DNA of 64,000 nt from Batillaria attramentaria (GCA_018292915.2 JACVVK020000322.1:1-64000), one strand, 5' to 3'; shown: positions 24,301 through 33,577, numbered from the stretch's first letter. The notes: a model not told the origin generated them from the letters alone. Numbers and translations are program-made.

Positions 24301-26415
24301 CATGCATTGAAACTTAAAACAAAAAGAAAAAAAAAGTGTTGTACTGTCTGTTGATTTTTTTAAAACCCTGTGTTTATCACTGACTGTAGTAAACATTAAA
24401 TTTGTGTGATGCAGCTTTCTATTTTTTTTTTCTCTTCATTTCAGGATATGGCTGCAATAGAGAGTATGCCCCTGCTTGGGTTTGAAATCACCCGGATGAC
24501 CACTGTAAGTAAATTGTGTTTAACTGCACTCATTATTTGTGTGTAACTTCTCTGTCTCTTTGAGTAGAAATCAGATTTAGCTGACCTGGTAGGTTATCTG
24601 CCCCTTCCCTGAACAACCTTCCAGCTAATGCTGTGTTCATTTACCCGTATTCTAGTGGCTGAGGAGTCAGACACCAGTTGGCGAAAAAGTAAGTCAGAGA
24701 GGCAAGGATAATTTTACATGTACATGTATTTGTAAATTAAACTTCGTGCATAATGTGCTTTTTTGACGCTGCCTTGCACAGTGGTACCAAGGGGCGGAGC
24801 CAGACCTGATGTTCGAACTCAAACACCAAAACACACAGCCGCTGGTGTTCAAGGGTCGCAGCAGTAGCTCTAGCAGCGAGAAGGGCGCCACGGATGAAAG
24901 CGCATCTCCCAGCTCCACCGTCGTCTCTCCGCACGTCAAGTCCAGTACCGACACCACAACACCTCGCCTCATTTTTCGCACAGATAGTGCAGCAGCGACC
25001 ACCAAGTGAGTACCAGTACCTGTAGGGGTTGGTTGAGAGATTAATTACCATCCGTTTCTTTCAAATGACGTCAAAGACAGGGCAGTGAAGAAGATGCCAG
25101 CACTAGGTTTCACGTGCCATTCACACCTTGTCACGACCCTGTCAAGCACTCGTTTGCTCGTGGACATACACACATCACACGCTATCACTCAAACAAATGA
25201 ACATGGAACAACAACAGTTTCTACTCCTTATAAGGAATAGGACGAACAGACAAACACGCAAAGGTACAAAGGCTCGCTAGACAGTCGCGGTTACGCAAGT
25301 GTGTATATAGAACCGTAAAGTCCAGCAAGACCCAGAGCAGATGACGCTGACTTGAAGGTCTTGTCTTGCGGGTCATAGCCGTAGATGTCACGCTATCCGC
25401 ACCCACACTTGGCCTGTCCGTGTGTACCTAGGGTGCTGTCATCCACCGTCACACAAGTTTAAAGGCCCCATTGCTACCATATTTAGGCGCAGAGATCGTT
25501 CTGAGCTGTTTTGGTGGTGTCAGGCTCACACCATTAAGACACATACACGAATACACAGACACAGACAGGCTTGCGTTCTGTGATTGAAGCCAAAATGCAG
25601 TTGCTGGTGGCAGTGTCGCTGATGACAATCGACTATCGATGGCGTGGTAAACAGAAATACTGTCGCACGCACCAGAGTGAATAGCAGGGGTGGAGGTCTG
25701 CACATAAGGTAGCGCTTAGCGGCAGCAGGCTTTCACTGCTTCTTCCTCCAGCCCTGCGGTGCCATGAACATTGCAGTAGAGACGGTTACGTGCGTCGAGG
25801 AGAAGTCTACCATACCAAACTAACGTACTGGACATTGTCTATTGTTGAGTTTTCCGTGTGTGCACACCCATCAAAAACCAGTGTGTTGCATTCGGATCTT
25901 TACTTATCTCTAAGGTAGCCTATTTTGGGCGGAGAGGTGCAGTCACAAGCACAAATGTTGCAAAACAGAATTCTCCCTGTATCAAGCCTTTTAAAGGTAG
26001 CCATGGTTTCTCTTTACCACTCTGCCTTCTGGGGATGTAGTTGTAATTTATTGCGGGGCACTACATTTTTGTTGCCATTATTTTTTCTTTTTCGAAGGGG
26101 ACATAACGTCAGCATAATGTTTGGGACTTTTTGCAATTACAGTCGAACCTGCCAAGGCGGTCACCTGTATAAGCTATGCCACTGTCTAACCTGGTCACCC
26201 CAGAGGATCCCCTGACATGCTAGCTGTTGACATGACACCCTGGATAAACCCGGTCACCTGTCTAAGGCGGTCAGTTTGGCCCCGTCCCTTGGGTGACCGC
26301 CTTACACAGGTTTGACTGTACTGCATTGTCCCTTTTGGGAAATTGCTTCTAATATACTGTGCTTTATTGTCTCTTCAGGTGGCTGAATGTTTTGAGAGAA
26401 GCGTCTCTGGCGTAG
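3627..26415 (+). CDS. FGD6: FGD5/FGD6-type RhoGEF (DH-PH-FYVE-PH), complete coding region
   Basis: Coding exons, all with GT-AG borders and matching phases: 3627-3645, 9779-9923, 11704-11909, 12307-15008, 15201-15293, 15760-15911, 16334-16490, 17121-17259, 18081-18139, 18585-18656, 19147-19215, 19817-19897, 20144-20223, 20505-20607, 21448-21588, 22672-22771, 23243-23427, 24037-24159, 24445-24504, 24782-25005, 26379-26415. They sum to 4947 nt, or 1648 residues plus TAG. Order: disordered proline-rich region (1-1024), DH (about 1025-1225), PH1 (about 1230-1355), FYVE (about 1370-1437), linker, PH2 (about 1505-1645). FGD proteins are guanine exchange factors for Cdc42; the FYVE domain binds PI3P on endosomal membranes. 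Length is near human FGD5/FGD6 (over 1400 residues) and well above FGD1-4. The FYVE wording ([15 protein letters not shown]) looks more FGD6-like from memory; FGD5 versus FGD6 is not settled. The start is the ATG at 3627 (A at -3, G at +4). It stays open into exon 2, while the ATG at 3608 hits a stop there. Confidence 0.93.
4557..4680. repeat. (AAT)n block and (CA)n microsatellite
   Basis: An (AAT)n run, then acataatacatcatatttat and ggcgcccgtctc, then interrupted (CA)n. It is probably the end of the same repeat type as at 63215. Confidence 0.7.
6091..6134. repeat. (CA)n microsatellite
   Basis: 22 uninterrupted CA units in FGD intron 1. Confidence 0.95.
6608..6641. repeat. 34-base G homopolymer
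   Basis: Longest homopolymer in the window, continued by GCGGGGGG. Exact length is likely to be unreliable or polymorphic. Confidence 0.9.
7970..8285 (+). repeat. Dispersed repeat family R1, copy A (FGD intron 1)
   Basis: About 310 bp. It matches the complement of 20966-21268 across its whole length, with shared blocks including gtgtaatcatccacatca, ccaaagtcgc, ttcctgtcataa and atgtggtttggga. No coding frame or TIRs were recognised. Confidence 0.8.
8713..9429. mobile_element. TTAA-flanked inverted-repeat element (FGD intron 1)
   Basis: Ends are GGCAATGCTCTG and its exact complement CAGAGCATTGCC, each bordered by TTAA (8709-8712 and 9430-9433). TTAA duplication is the mark of piggyBac- or Kolobok-type transposition. 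A second inverted pair lies inside (about 9030-9052 and 9164-9186, built on ACTGTCAACAGC). The 151-codon minus-strand open frame spanning its right half resembles no transposase. It is a non-autonomous element. Confidence 0.75.
9779..11909 (+). other. FGD6: FGD exons 2-3: Gly/Ser- and Pro-rich N-terminus
   Basis: Exon 2 (9779-9923) is glycine/serine-rich and low complexity. Exon 3 (11704-11909) begins a run of PxxP motifs ([10 protein letters not shown]) typical of SH3-binding tails. Phases 1/2 and 2/1 agree with exons 1 and 4. Between them, intron 2 (9924-11703) carries a TC microsatellite, a SINE at 10751 and an AT microsatellite. Confidence 0.8.
10751..10910 (+). repeat. tRNA-derived SINE, copy 2 (FGD intron 2)
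   Basis: Well preserved: gtggccgaatggtagagcg, ggacttctaatg, gagttcgtatcccggc, then a body with ggccaaatatttgtgctggc, tttgatatcaccc and gtggtggaaaaggac. The ggacttctaatg segment resembles the anticodon arm of tRNA-Arg(TCT), so descent from that tRNA is likely. Its 5' end abuts a (CT)n run. Confidence 0.85.
12307..15008 (+). other. FGD6: FGD exon 4: giant 2.7 kb disordered exon
   Basis: One uninterrupted 900-codon reading frame, by far the largest exon. The product is rich in S, P, E, K and T and has no globular domain I recognise. It holds many SH3-type motifs ([40 protein letters not shown]), acidic patches ([21 protein letters not shown]) and a small internal repeat built on KPVAGEG near 12651-12725. 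A short helix-prone stretch near 13670-13720 ([20 protein letters not shown]) is the best candidate for a coiled coil. The exon ends GAG AAA AAG|gtgaag. Reading through the donor gives only low-complexity codons, so the splice is preferred. Confidence 0.92.
15391..15560 (+). repeat. tRNA-derived SINE, copy 3 (FGD intron 5)
   Basis: Degenerate copy between the first two DH exons. It has ctggccaaatggtagagtg, gagtttgaatcc and the tail ggtggggaaagacgttaaac. Confidence 0.75.
17663..17894. repeat. About 125-bp imperfect tandem duplication (FGD intron 8)
   Basis: Both copies contain ggggacacccctggcattat, a cttttcc/ccattcg-like middle and ccatttggatcatg, separated by a G homopolymer at 17764-17780. 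Copies: about 17663-17763 and 17787-17894. Confidence 0.75.
18907..18984. mobile_element. 78-bp near-perfect palindrome with TTAA ends
   Basis: Arms of 29 bp (TTAACTCTTTGACGACG... and its complement) match with one mismatch around a 20-bp loop, in FGD intron 10. Both ends are TTAA. It is either a minimal TTAA-class MITE or a hairpin RNA precursor; the TTAA borders favour the former. Confidence 0.65.
19147..20607 (+). other. FGD6: FGD exons 11-14: first PH domain
   Basis: [23 protein letters not shown] starts the typical PH beta-strands (split here over 19147-19215). It is followed by [18 protein letters not shown], and the C-terminal helix is marked by the invariant tryptophan in [16 protein letters not shown] (exon 14). 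The domain follows the DH directly, as in all DH-PH tandems, and likely tunes exchange and binds phosphoinositides. Intron 11 contains the large GT/CTGT microsatellite at 19517-19640. Confidence 0.92.
19517..19640. repeat. (GT)n/(CTGT)n compound microsatellite
   Basis: 124 bp in FGD intron 11. Confidence 0.95.
20966..21268 (-). repeat. Dispersed repeat family R1, copy B (FGD intron 14)
   Basis: Inverted relative to copy A in the same gene. The right side is followed by a C homopolymer and A-rich tract (21271-21300). Confidence 0.8.
21448..22771 (+). other. FGD6: FGD exons 15-16: FYVE zinc finger
   Basis: All FYVE hallmarks are present: WVPD (the WxxD motif), the CMLC pair, the basic [10 protein letters not shown] patch that contacts PI3P, CGNC, and the final RVC...CDDC. 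Eight cysteines form two zinc sites. The intron (21589-22671) splits the domain just after the basic patch. The intact basic motif predicts PI3P binding. PI3P recognition by this family is established knowledge; activity here is inference. Confidence 0.93.
21735..21830 (+). repeat. 3' end of a dispersed element with TTTGA-type tail
   Basis: Reads aaactggacaataaagacg then (ttttgatttgatttgatt). A similar ending (gaaataaactttgacttgac, repeated) lies at 38569-38603, and related AATAAA-bearing ends at 10361 and 46792. This is the pattern of truncated LINE or SINE 3' tails with a pentamer repeat. Confidence 0.5.
25641..25819. repeat. Dispersed repeat family R2, copy A (FGD intron 20)
   Basis: About 178 bp, highly similar to 49264-49440; both contain ggcgtggtaaacagaaatac and ggcagcaggctttcactgct and end gaggagaagtctaccatacc. 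Family unknown. Confidence 0.85.
26140..26318. mobile_element. pogo/Tigger-like MITE (FGD intron 20)
   Basis: The left end CAGTCGAACCTGCCAAGG and right end complement CAGTCAAACCTGTGTAAGG are followed by CGGTCACC in both, flanked by TA on each side. This is the Tigger/pogo (Tc1-mariner) terminal pattern. At 179 bp it has no room for a transposase. Confidence 0.8.
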
Positions 26416-26504
26416 ACCGCTGCTACACGCGTCTCTGCTGCTACTTCAGTGGTACTTCCATGGATGCGGTCTTTATTTGTCGTTCACTGACTCGCTGTGT
26501 GTGT

Positions 26505-26505
26505 T

Positions 26506-26544
<39 letters not shown>

Positions 26545-26598
26545 GTATGTAAATGTGTGTGTGTGTAAATGTGTGAGAGTGTGTGCATGTGTGGGTAA

Positions 26599-26638
<40 letters not shown>

Positions 26639-26674
26639 GTGTGTGTAAATGTGTGAGAGTGTGTGCTTGTGTGG

Positions 26675-26712
<38 letters not shown>

Positions 26713-26876
26713 GTGTGAGTGTGTGTGTGTAAATGTGTGAGTGTGTGTGTGTAAATGTGTGTGTGTGTAAATGTGTGTGTGTGTACGTGTGTGTGTAAAC
26801 GTACATGTGTGTGTAAATGTGTGTATGTGAGTGTGTGTGTAAATGTGTGTGTGTGTGTGTGTGTGTAAATGTGTGA
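26505..26876. repeat. Large compound GT / GTAAATGT array
   Basis: About 370 bp of (GT)n broken regularly by aaatgtgtg and gagtgtg. It starts about 90 bp after the FGD stop codon, so it is likely within the 3'UTR. Confidence 0.95.
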
Positions 26877-28621
26877 TAAGTACATGTGAGGCCCTTTTCC
26901 ACAGCTTATTTCCATTCTTTGCCTTTTTTTTTTTTTTTTTTTACCTTGGAATGTCTGGTTTACCAGGTGCTCATATTCAGCAGGGTGCAGACAGTTTGTA
27001 ATGCTCATCTTGACATATGCTGCTGTATATTATTGTTGATTACAATTTATATACATATATATATATATATATTATATATACCCCATTTTGTACAGGTGTT
27101 GACTAGTGTGCATTTTATAGTTTGACATGTGCTGTTATTTAAGTATAATGTTATACACATGTACAACATCCCTGATGAATTTCCTTTGTACAGTTTTACA
27201 CTGAGGTAGTGTGCATTTCATGTGTTCTGTCTTTCTCAAGCGGTGCGTCTTGTTAGCATTTCTAAATTCATGCATTTGAGCTCTGCTGTTTAACGTAGGA
27301 AGTGTTCTTTGATTATCTGTGAACAGAATCTATCAGTTCATTTTGCATGTAGTAAATCAATGGCCAATAACAGAGTCCCATAAACAGGTACATTAGGACC
27401 CAGTGGTTGTCGGCAGAATGAACTAAGAGCTTTTGTACTTGCCACATTTGCCATGTTCAGCTTACTCCATGTACTGACTGTTTATGCTAACCTAACGTTT
27501 GTCTTCCTAGTATAAGCAACTTGTGATACGGTGATACCTTCACTTAGATACTTAAACATTTGCCAGTGTTCTTACCTCTAACATGCACAGGTATGCTGTC
27601 ATCTGAAAAAGAGACTGAGCGCGGTAGATTTGATAGGAACTTAGCCCCTTCTGACGGCTGAATGCTCTTGAAAGTTGTCCTCGGTGCCACTGGCTTGAAT
27701 GCTCTTGGAAATATGCCAGTTCAGCTGGACCTGTGTCAGAAGCTCGTTGGAAATTCCCCAAACAGTTGATATGGCTTAGTCTGTGGTGAGCATTACTGAC
27801 AAGTATGGTAGCTGGGCACTTGAAATGGAATTTGATCTGTGCAAATGATTTTGTCAGCTGGTGCCAAAAGGTCAGCTGTTGTTGACCTTTTCTTCGAGTG
27901 ATTCAGTTTTGAGAGTTTTGTTTTCTGGAATGTTTAGTTGATTTTAATTAGCTGATGGGTGGTTTCGGTGGGGAAGTGAAGTGACAAAAAAATGTGTATG
28001 CTCATGGGACACAGTTTTATCATCATTTGTGGCAGTGTGAATTTTGACCCTCTGTATACTGACAACGTTATTGTAATTATTTTTTAAGCAAACTTTTAAT
28101 CATTGGATGAGTTTTCAGATGACATGAATTGACAGTTAGCCAAAAGACTCAGGAGAAATGTTCACAAAGTTGCATCGATGACGAATCAGCTGCTGTTCTA
28201 CCTTTATCCTTCTCCACTGTTGTCCTCAGGTTTCAGGTTTGATTCGTGTTCTGCTGGCACTTAAGAGAAAAATCAGTACAGTCATTGTTCGTTGATCTGT
28301 TTACATGCAGTGCCTTCCTTTTCCACTTCGTGATATGTGTCCATATATCGGCCAGCTCTGTCTCAGAAAGGAAATTTATGCTTGTGAGCCATGGACATTT
28401 TCTGCATCCTAACATTTTTGGTAATCATGGTGATCTTTGCTGATTTGTTGCCGGGCGGGAAAAAAAAAGTCTTCTTGCAATTTGCAATTTGAAATCATTA
28501 TTACAATGTACAAGAGTACCTTGGGACATTTTCCTGCTGATTAACCTAAACCATTTTGTTGAAGTTCTTCTTAATGGTCAGTCAGGACTTGGCTATCATT
28601 TTTATCACATTTTGTCTTCCA

Positions 28622-28623
<2 letters not shown>

Positions 28624-28676
<53 letters not shown>
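28624..28676. repeat. (GT)n microsatellite
   Basis: Uninterrupted GT run in the probable FGD 3'UTR. Confidence 0.95.
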
Positions 28677-28677
<1 letters not shown>

Positions 28678-29583
28678 TGCACTGTTTACATAGATTATCT
28701 TGTTGTCCATAATTTAGCTTATCCATTTTTAAAAAAAAATATTTACTCTTACACGCACACTGTGCTGCAATTTTTGAAATCCTGACTGTTTTGACTCATA
28801 CACTCCGCTGGTTTTGTTTTGGTCTTTCAAGAAATCTATGTGTTAAAAAAAAATACTTGAAACCCCTAATTGTCTATACTTACTTCATCTTCCATTGTTG
28901 CAGTCTTGTGAAATTGTAGTGTTCATTTCTTTTCTTGCTCTTGATTCACATTTCATGATTTTGTAATGATGATGATGAAACTTTGTTTATCAACGGCAAA
29001 CGTTTTGACAGCAATTCGCCAGTTTGCAAACTTGCCGTTGCTAAAACTACAGAGACTCTCTACTAACATGAAAAATTATTTCGAGACAGAAAATTGTTCA
29101 CTGAACTACAAGAAACAAAATCGTAGAGATAATGGTGGTGGATACTAGTGACTGGAACCTTGCTGATTGCAATGCACACGTTTTGTACTTTGTCAGTTTT
29201 TACACGAAACCGTTTTGATCATAAAGCGCACGGTTACACGACTGCCAGTCTGCATGTTGCCGTACTCGGCTGCCTGCTGGCGGGCAAGTGTTCCGCGGCA
29301 CACGCAGCCTGCGGCGTTGCAAGGTTTGGGCAGTGATTGGTCAGTTGGCTGTACGGGGCTGCCAGTGGCTAGCTGGCTGCCAGGAAAAATAGAACGGCTT
29401 TCTATTCCCGCGCCAGCACCGGCAAGGGGGATTTGCCAGCTGGCAGCCAGCGATTTAATTAGGGTTGCCAGCGTTGCCAGCCCTGCAAGTACCAATCCTG
29501 GCAACGTGTAGCAGCGGCCCTAAAATGTAACACTTTTGTTCAGAAGGTTTTGGTCACTGTCATTTGAACAGATCAGTTCAGTA

Positions 29584-29713
29584 GAGAAATGTAGCAATAA
29601 GTCTGGTGGGAATAAATTTTTAAGAAGAGAAATATAGCAATAAGTCTGGTGGGAATAAATTTTTAAGAAGAGAAATATAGCAATAAGTCTGGTGGGAATA
29701 AATTTTTAAGAAA
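29584..29713. repeat. 43-bp tandem repeat, three units, each with AATAAA
   Basis: Units of tagcaataagtctggtggg followed by aataaatttttaagaagaga. AATAAA falls at 29611, 29654 and 29697. It lies in the probable 3'UTR of the FGD gene. Confidence 0.9.
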
Positions 29714-30320
29714 CATACATGTTCTAGGGGAAAAAGAAGGTCTAATGTCTTACCACTACACTCGATGATGTTGAAACTTTATATTAGTCTTCTACTAGCT
29801 CTTAGTGTTAATTTTTCGTGTATTTTGTGATATGATGTTTCTGCTGGTGATGATCATTATGATGAAGCAAGATACGTCTGCAGTCTTCTTTTGTACATAC
29901 AATTATGTTCTGCCTTTATTCACTATTTATTGATTCATTTTATGTCCACCTTGATAATGTGTCTCACCTTTTACAAGAGCACTTTCATTTACATATTCAC
30001 ATATTACACATTCAGATGTTAATCCAATTCACTGTAATGGTATGCACTTGTAAAGTGTTACACTTATTATGTTTGAAGCAATCTTTGTATCCTGTGTGCC
30101 TTGTTTGATGTGTAAACCGTGAACTTATTAATACTGTATTTATGATAACATACCGTTGTTATCAGAGATATCATACACACTGTGTATTATAATTATTCTG
30201 AAACGTTCTGCAGTCCCGCAGCCTGTTGTGTGTCTGTGAGTCAGTTTTTAATACTTGTAGTCTAAGAGTGACCTTGTCAAATGTGTTTAAAGTTTAGAAT
30301 TGTTGTTTTAAACATAGTTC

Positions 30321-30326
30321 AATAAA
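30321..30326 (+). promoter_or_regulatory. Candidate poly(A) signal of the FGD gene
   Basis: AATAAA lies in AT-rich DNA with a GT-containing stretch about 25-50 bp downstream (tgttcacatagtgtgcatgt). The earlier AATAAA copies at 29611, 29654 and 29697 are part of a tandem repeat and are alternative candidates. Confidence 0.4.
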
Positions 30327-30416
30327 ACAGTCATAGTAATTACAGTTTGAACATGTTCACATAGTGTGCATGTATTCGAAAATTGATTAGAATTAACCAT
30401 CAAGACTGACCACAAG

Positions 30417-30675
30417 TTGAAGGGCTTGTGGTTAACCAGGGCCCGCATGTAATTTGAAGGGCTTGTGGTTAACCAGGGCCCGCATGTAATTTGAAGGGCT
30501 TGTGGTTAACCAGGGCCCGCATGTAATTTGAAGGGCTTGTGGTTAACCAGGGCCCGCATGTAATTTGAAGGGCTTGTGGTTAACCAGGGCCCACATGTAA
30601 TTTGAAGGGCTTGTGGTTAACCAGGGCCCGCATGTAATTTGAAGGGCTTGTGGTTAACCAGGGCCCGCATGTAAA
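30417..30675. repeat. 37-bp minisatellite, seven units
   Basis: Units start at 30417, 30454, 30491, 30528, 30565, 30602 and 30639. Each reads ttgaagggcttgtggttaac then cagggcccgcatgtaat and is nearly identical. Each unit contains the tip of the neighbouring TIR element; the last unit runs into that element. Confidence 0.9.
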
Positions 30676-30940
30676 ACTTGAGGTTAATTTAACCCATGGC
30701 TACGGGCCTAACCCAGACTAAGACCAAAGAGACCTCAAAACAAAATTACATTAAAAAAGGAAGTGAAGAAAGGAAGAAAAAAATTCTTCTATAACAGCTT
30801 AGGCACCATGGTGGAATGGACCTGCTTCCTGATTAAAAAAGAAAACAACAGAAACTTTAACCCTGGAGCTAGTTTAGTTCGAGGTTAGACTTTAACCCGG
30901 AGCTAAGCTCCCTAACTTGGACTTTTACGTGCAGGCCCAG
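30659..30940. mobile_element. TIR element (CAGGGCCCG family), copy 1
   Basis: Left end CAGGGCCCGCATGTAAAAC and right-end complement CTGGGCCTGCACGTAAAAG form imperfect terminal repeats. The internal sequence matches 48024-48308 over most of its length. No clear target duplication was seen; the left border merges with a minisatellite. Confidence 0.7.
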
Positions 30941-31799
30941 ATAGGGTGTGTGCTGACTGCCTTTAAATCTTTTAATAGAATTTTATGTGTTTTTAATCTG
31001 TCTTATTAATCTGTTTGTGCTTTTGCAATTTGGCCAAAATAGGCCTAAGTACAAGCTTACAATTTGATACACTACATTCTGTTTGCTGCACTGCCCCTGA
31101 CCTTTCCCCTTTTAAGTAGAGACTGTAGTTTGTGATCAGTGATGCATTATGAAGGGTAATATTCTTCGGTCTCAGGTCAAGGTCACAGTATTTTTAGCTG
31201 CTAAGGGAAAAACCGGAATTGAGATCTTCCCTTTGTTTGTTAAAGTACATGCAGTAATAGAACTAGAGGGCCCTTGGTGCGGTGAATATTGAAGTCATGT
31301 CTTTTATGTTGAAGCTTCTGTCACCTGTCTCTTACTGCTCATGAAAGTTCATTCATGCTTAGATATGTTAAAACAACAACAACAACAAAAACATCAACAA
31401 CTCTACTTCACACACACTTAAAATAAATCCAGTGATAGCATTTAGTAAAGTGCCTAACTAAAAGAGACTTGCTTGTTTGTGCCAATCTTTGGAATAGTCA
31501 ACAAATTTTTAAAGACTTATTTCAACCCTGCCTATCATTAGTTTTCATCGTGATAATCACCCAAGTTTTGACTGAATGCCCCAAAACGTTTTCTTACCAC
31601 TGTTTATGGTTTTAACATGTTGTGATCATAATAACATAAAATATCATGTAGTACGTGCCATGCAAAGCGAGGTACTTAGCTTGTCGTATGTTTTTGCTGT
31701 CGACTTGCATGTTTGTTTGCCTTGCAAGAAGAAGCGAGCAGTATAGTTAGGCTGATGTCAAAGACTGCTGCAATAAAGTGCAAATTTTACTGCTTTTAT

Positions 31800-31802
<3 letters not shown>

Positions 31803-31847
<45 letters not shown>
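31803..31847. repeat. (GT)n microsatellite
   Basis: Uninterrupted GT run in the intergenic region. Confidence 0.95.
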
Positions 31848-31848
<1 letters not shown>

Positions 31849-33254
31849 ATAAATAGATTTGAGAAGATCTTTGGGGGCATGTCCACCTCCACCCCTCACC
31901 CCCCCCCACCCCCCAACACACACAAAACATGATGGTGTGCAAACACCCAACTCCCTCTCACTGCGAGATACCTTTTGCGCGACCTAAGTTCCTTTTTAAC
32001 AGATCTGACAATACCCCAACCTGTTATGTATGTCTCTGCCCAACCCCTCCTAACTTCTGAAATTTTTCAAACTCGCACATGTATGCTACCCGACCACCAG
32101 CACCCTCCCCCTCCCCTTCTCACGGCGGGTAGGTTTCAGGCTAGCCCCGATGGCCCACTGAATTCCTCACTCTGGAAGGAGAAAAGATGGGTAACTTCAG
32201 GAATGAACGTCTGCCCACGCAGTAGACTCAAATTACGGTTTTGACCCTCACCTATGCAACAGCTCAGCTGAATCTTAGTGTTTTCAGCACGTCTTTCGCA
32301 TCCGGCTTTTGTACCTAACAGATAGAAAACCACCATGTCCACCATCGTAATTTATTCAGTTGACGAACCCTAACCAGGTCAAAACTCAGCCCGAATAATC
32401 CGACTCAAAACTGAGGTGACCACACTGCCGCGCACTGCAAACGCGGAGAACATGAGTCTTCGCCGGCTTGAGTGTTGAACTGAAAGGGCTAGACCGACCC
32501 AAACGCTTTACTTCCACGTAGCTTCCACACATAGTCGCCACTTTAAAAACTTCTCAAACTGCCGCGGCGTCCTGGCTTTGTCGTTGGGTCACGGCACTGT
32601 GCACCGGCTGAGATCCGCATTCCACATTTGTAACCCTCCACCACGAAATGAGTCGTCTTGTAACATGACCAACCAGCACAAGAAGTCTCATTTCGTGGTG
32701 GAGGGTCGACGTCACAAAGACCGACATAATTGTATTCATGTGTTACTTGACATTCGGAGAAATCTCCCGGCGCAACACCCGAACCGCTTCGTCGGACATC
32801 GACCACGCGTGAAAGAAGACACTCTAGATTGGACTTTCCCGGCTGGCCGTGCGGCATTGAGTGACACAGACTGCCATGCTTGCATCAGTTCCTTGTCAAC
32901 CGTACGTAACATTCCAGGATGACTACATGTGTAATCCTCCACTAAACCTTTTCGATTAGGCGGCAGTCGGTTTTATTACTAGTATATAGAGGCCTTTACT
33001 GAGTTAAGTGGGCCCTACCCCCCTATCCCTTTCCGAGGCATGCAGAATTGTGCATTCATTACACGCCGGAACGCAGTAGTAAGGTCGTGATCTCTTTCTG
33101 AGGGAGCAGGGAAGGACTCAGATGTTTCTCTGGTTAACCGGCCATGAAACGGAAGTAATGATTACATCGTCGTTATTTATTTATTATTATTTTTTATTTT
33201 ATTTTTTTTAGCATTCCCCTCGTTTCATTCAGACTCAAAGGTCACGTTAGAAAT

Positions 33255-33480
33255 GCAGATAAACCTGCCAAAGAGGCCACCTGCATAAAGCAATATCTTG
33301 TATAAAGAAGTCAAAGTATCCAGGTCATCAACCTCATAGTCATCATCTAAAAGACCCTCCATACAGCGGCGGTCACGTTTTAAAAGCAAGATCCTGTATA
33401 AAGAGGCCAGCAGTATCAGGTCGTCAGTCTCTGATCTAATTGGCTGTGTAAATGGCGGCCTCGTGTGTAAACACCCACCC
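33255..33480. mobile_element. Degenerate Tigger-like remnant
   Basis: AACCTGCCAAAGAGGCCACC near 33264 resembles the left end of the element at 26140. Internal repeats of the type tgtataaagaggcca recur. The right end was not found cleanly. Confidence 0.45.
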
Positions 33481-33489
33481 CACCCCTCT

Positions 33490-33577
33490 TGGTTATTTGA
33501 TCGTTGTCTAGTCTTCGATATCACCAATTTGTGGTGGAAATGGACGTAAAACCCCAAAATAACCAACCAACCAAGGT
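33490..33577 (+). repeat. tRNA-derived SINE, copy 4 (3' fragment)
   Basis: Only the tail module survives (tcttcgatatcaccaa, gtggtggaaatggacgtaaa, then CCAA repeats). No tRNA head is present, consistent with a 5'-truncated insertion or later deletion. Confidence 0.6.

Larger units (their letters stand above)
23243..26415 (+). other. FGD6: FGD exons 17-21: linker and second PH domain
   Basis: Exon 17 is an acidic then basic linker (ending [18 protein letters not shown]). Exons 18-21 encode the C-terminal [22 protein letters not shown] is the beta1-beta2 core, and the last exon supplies the helix [11 protein letters not shown] followed by TAG. The PH is interrupted by about 45 Ser/Thr-rich residues in exon 20 (24782-25005). 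The final exon codes only 11 complete residues and sits after a 1.37 kb intron containing a Tigger-like MITE. Confidence 0.9.
26416..30345 (+). other. Probable 3'UTR of the FGD gene
   Basis: No coding potential was seen in this 3.9 kb. It begins with a compound GT/GTAAATGT array (about 26505-26876) only 90 bp after the stop, then mostly AT-rich unique DNA, a GT run (28624-28676), a GC-richer patch with repeated TTGCCAGC motifs (29270-29515) and three 43-bp repeats (29584-29713). An AATAAA at 30321 could be the end. Transcript evidence is needed for the true boundary. Confidence 0.45.

Noticed and set aside
26441..27008. Long minus-strand open frames of His-Thr repeats
   Set aside because: They are translations of the GT microsatellite; no start context or domain.
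32543..32857. Overlapping open frames on both strands near 32.7 kb
   Set aside because: Both arise from the inverted repeat at 32633-32706; no domain or splice sites.
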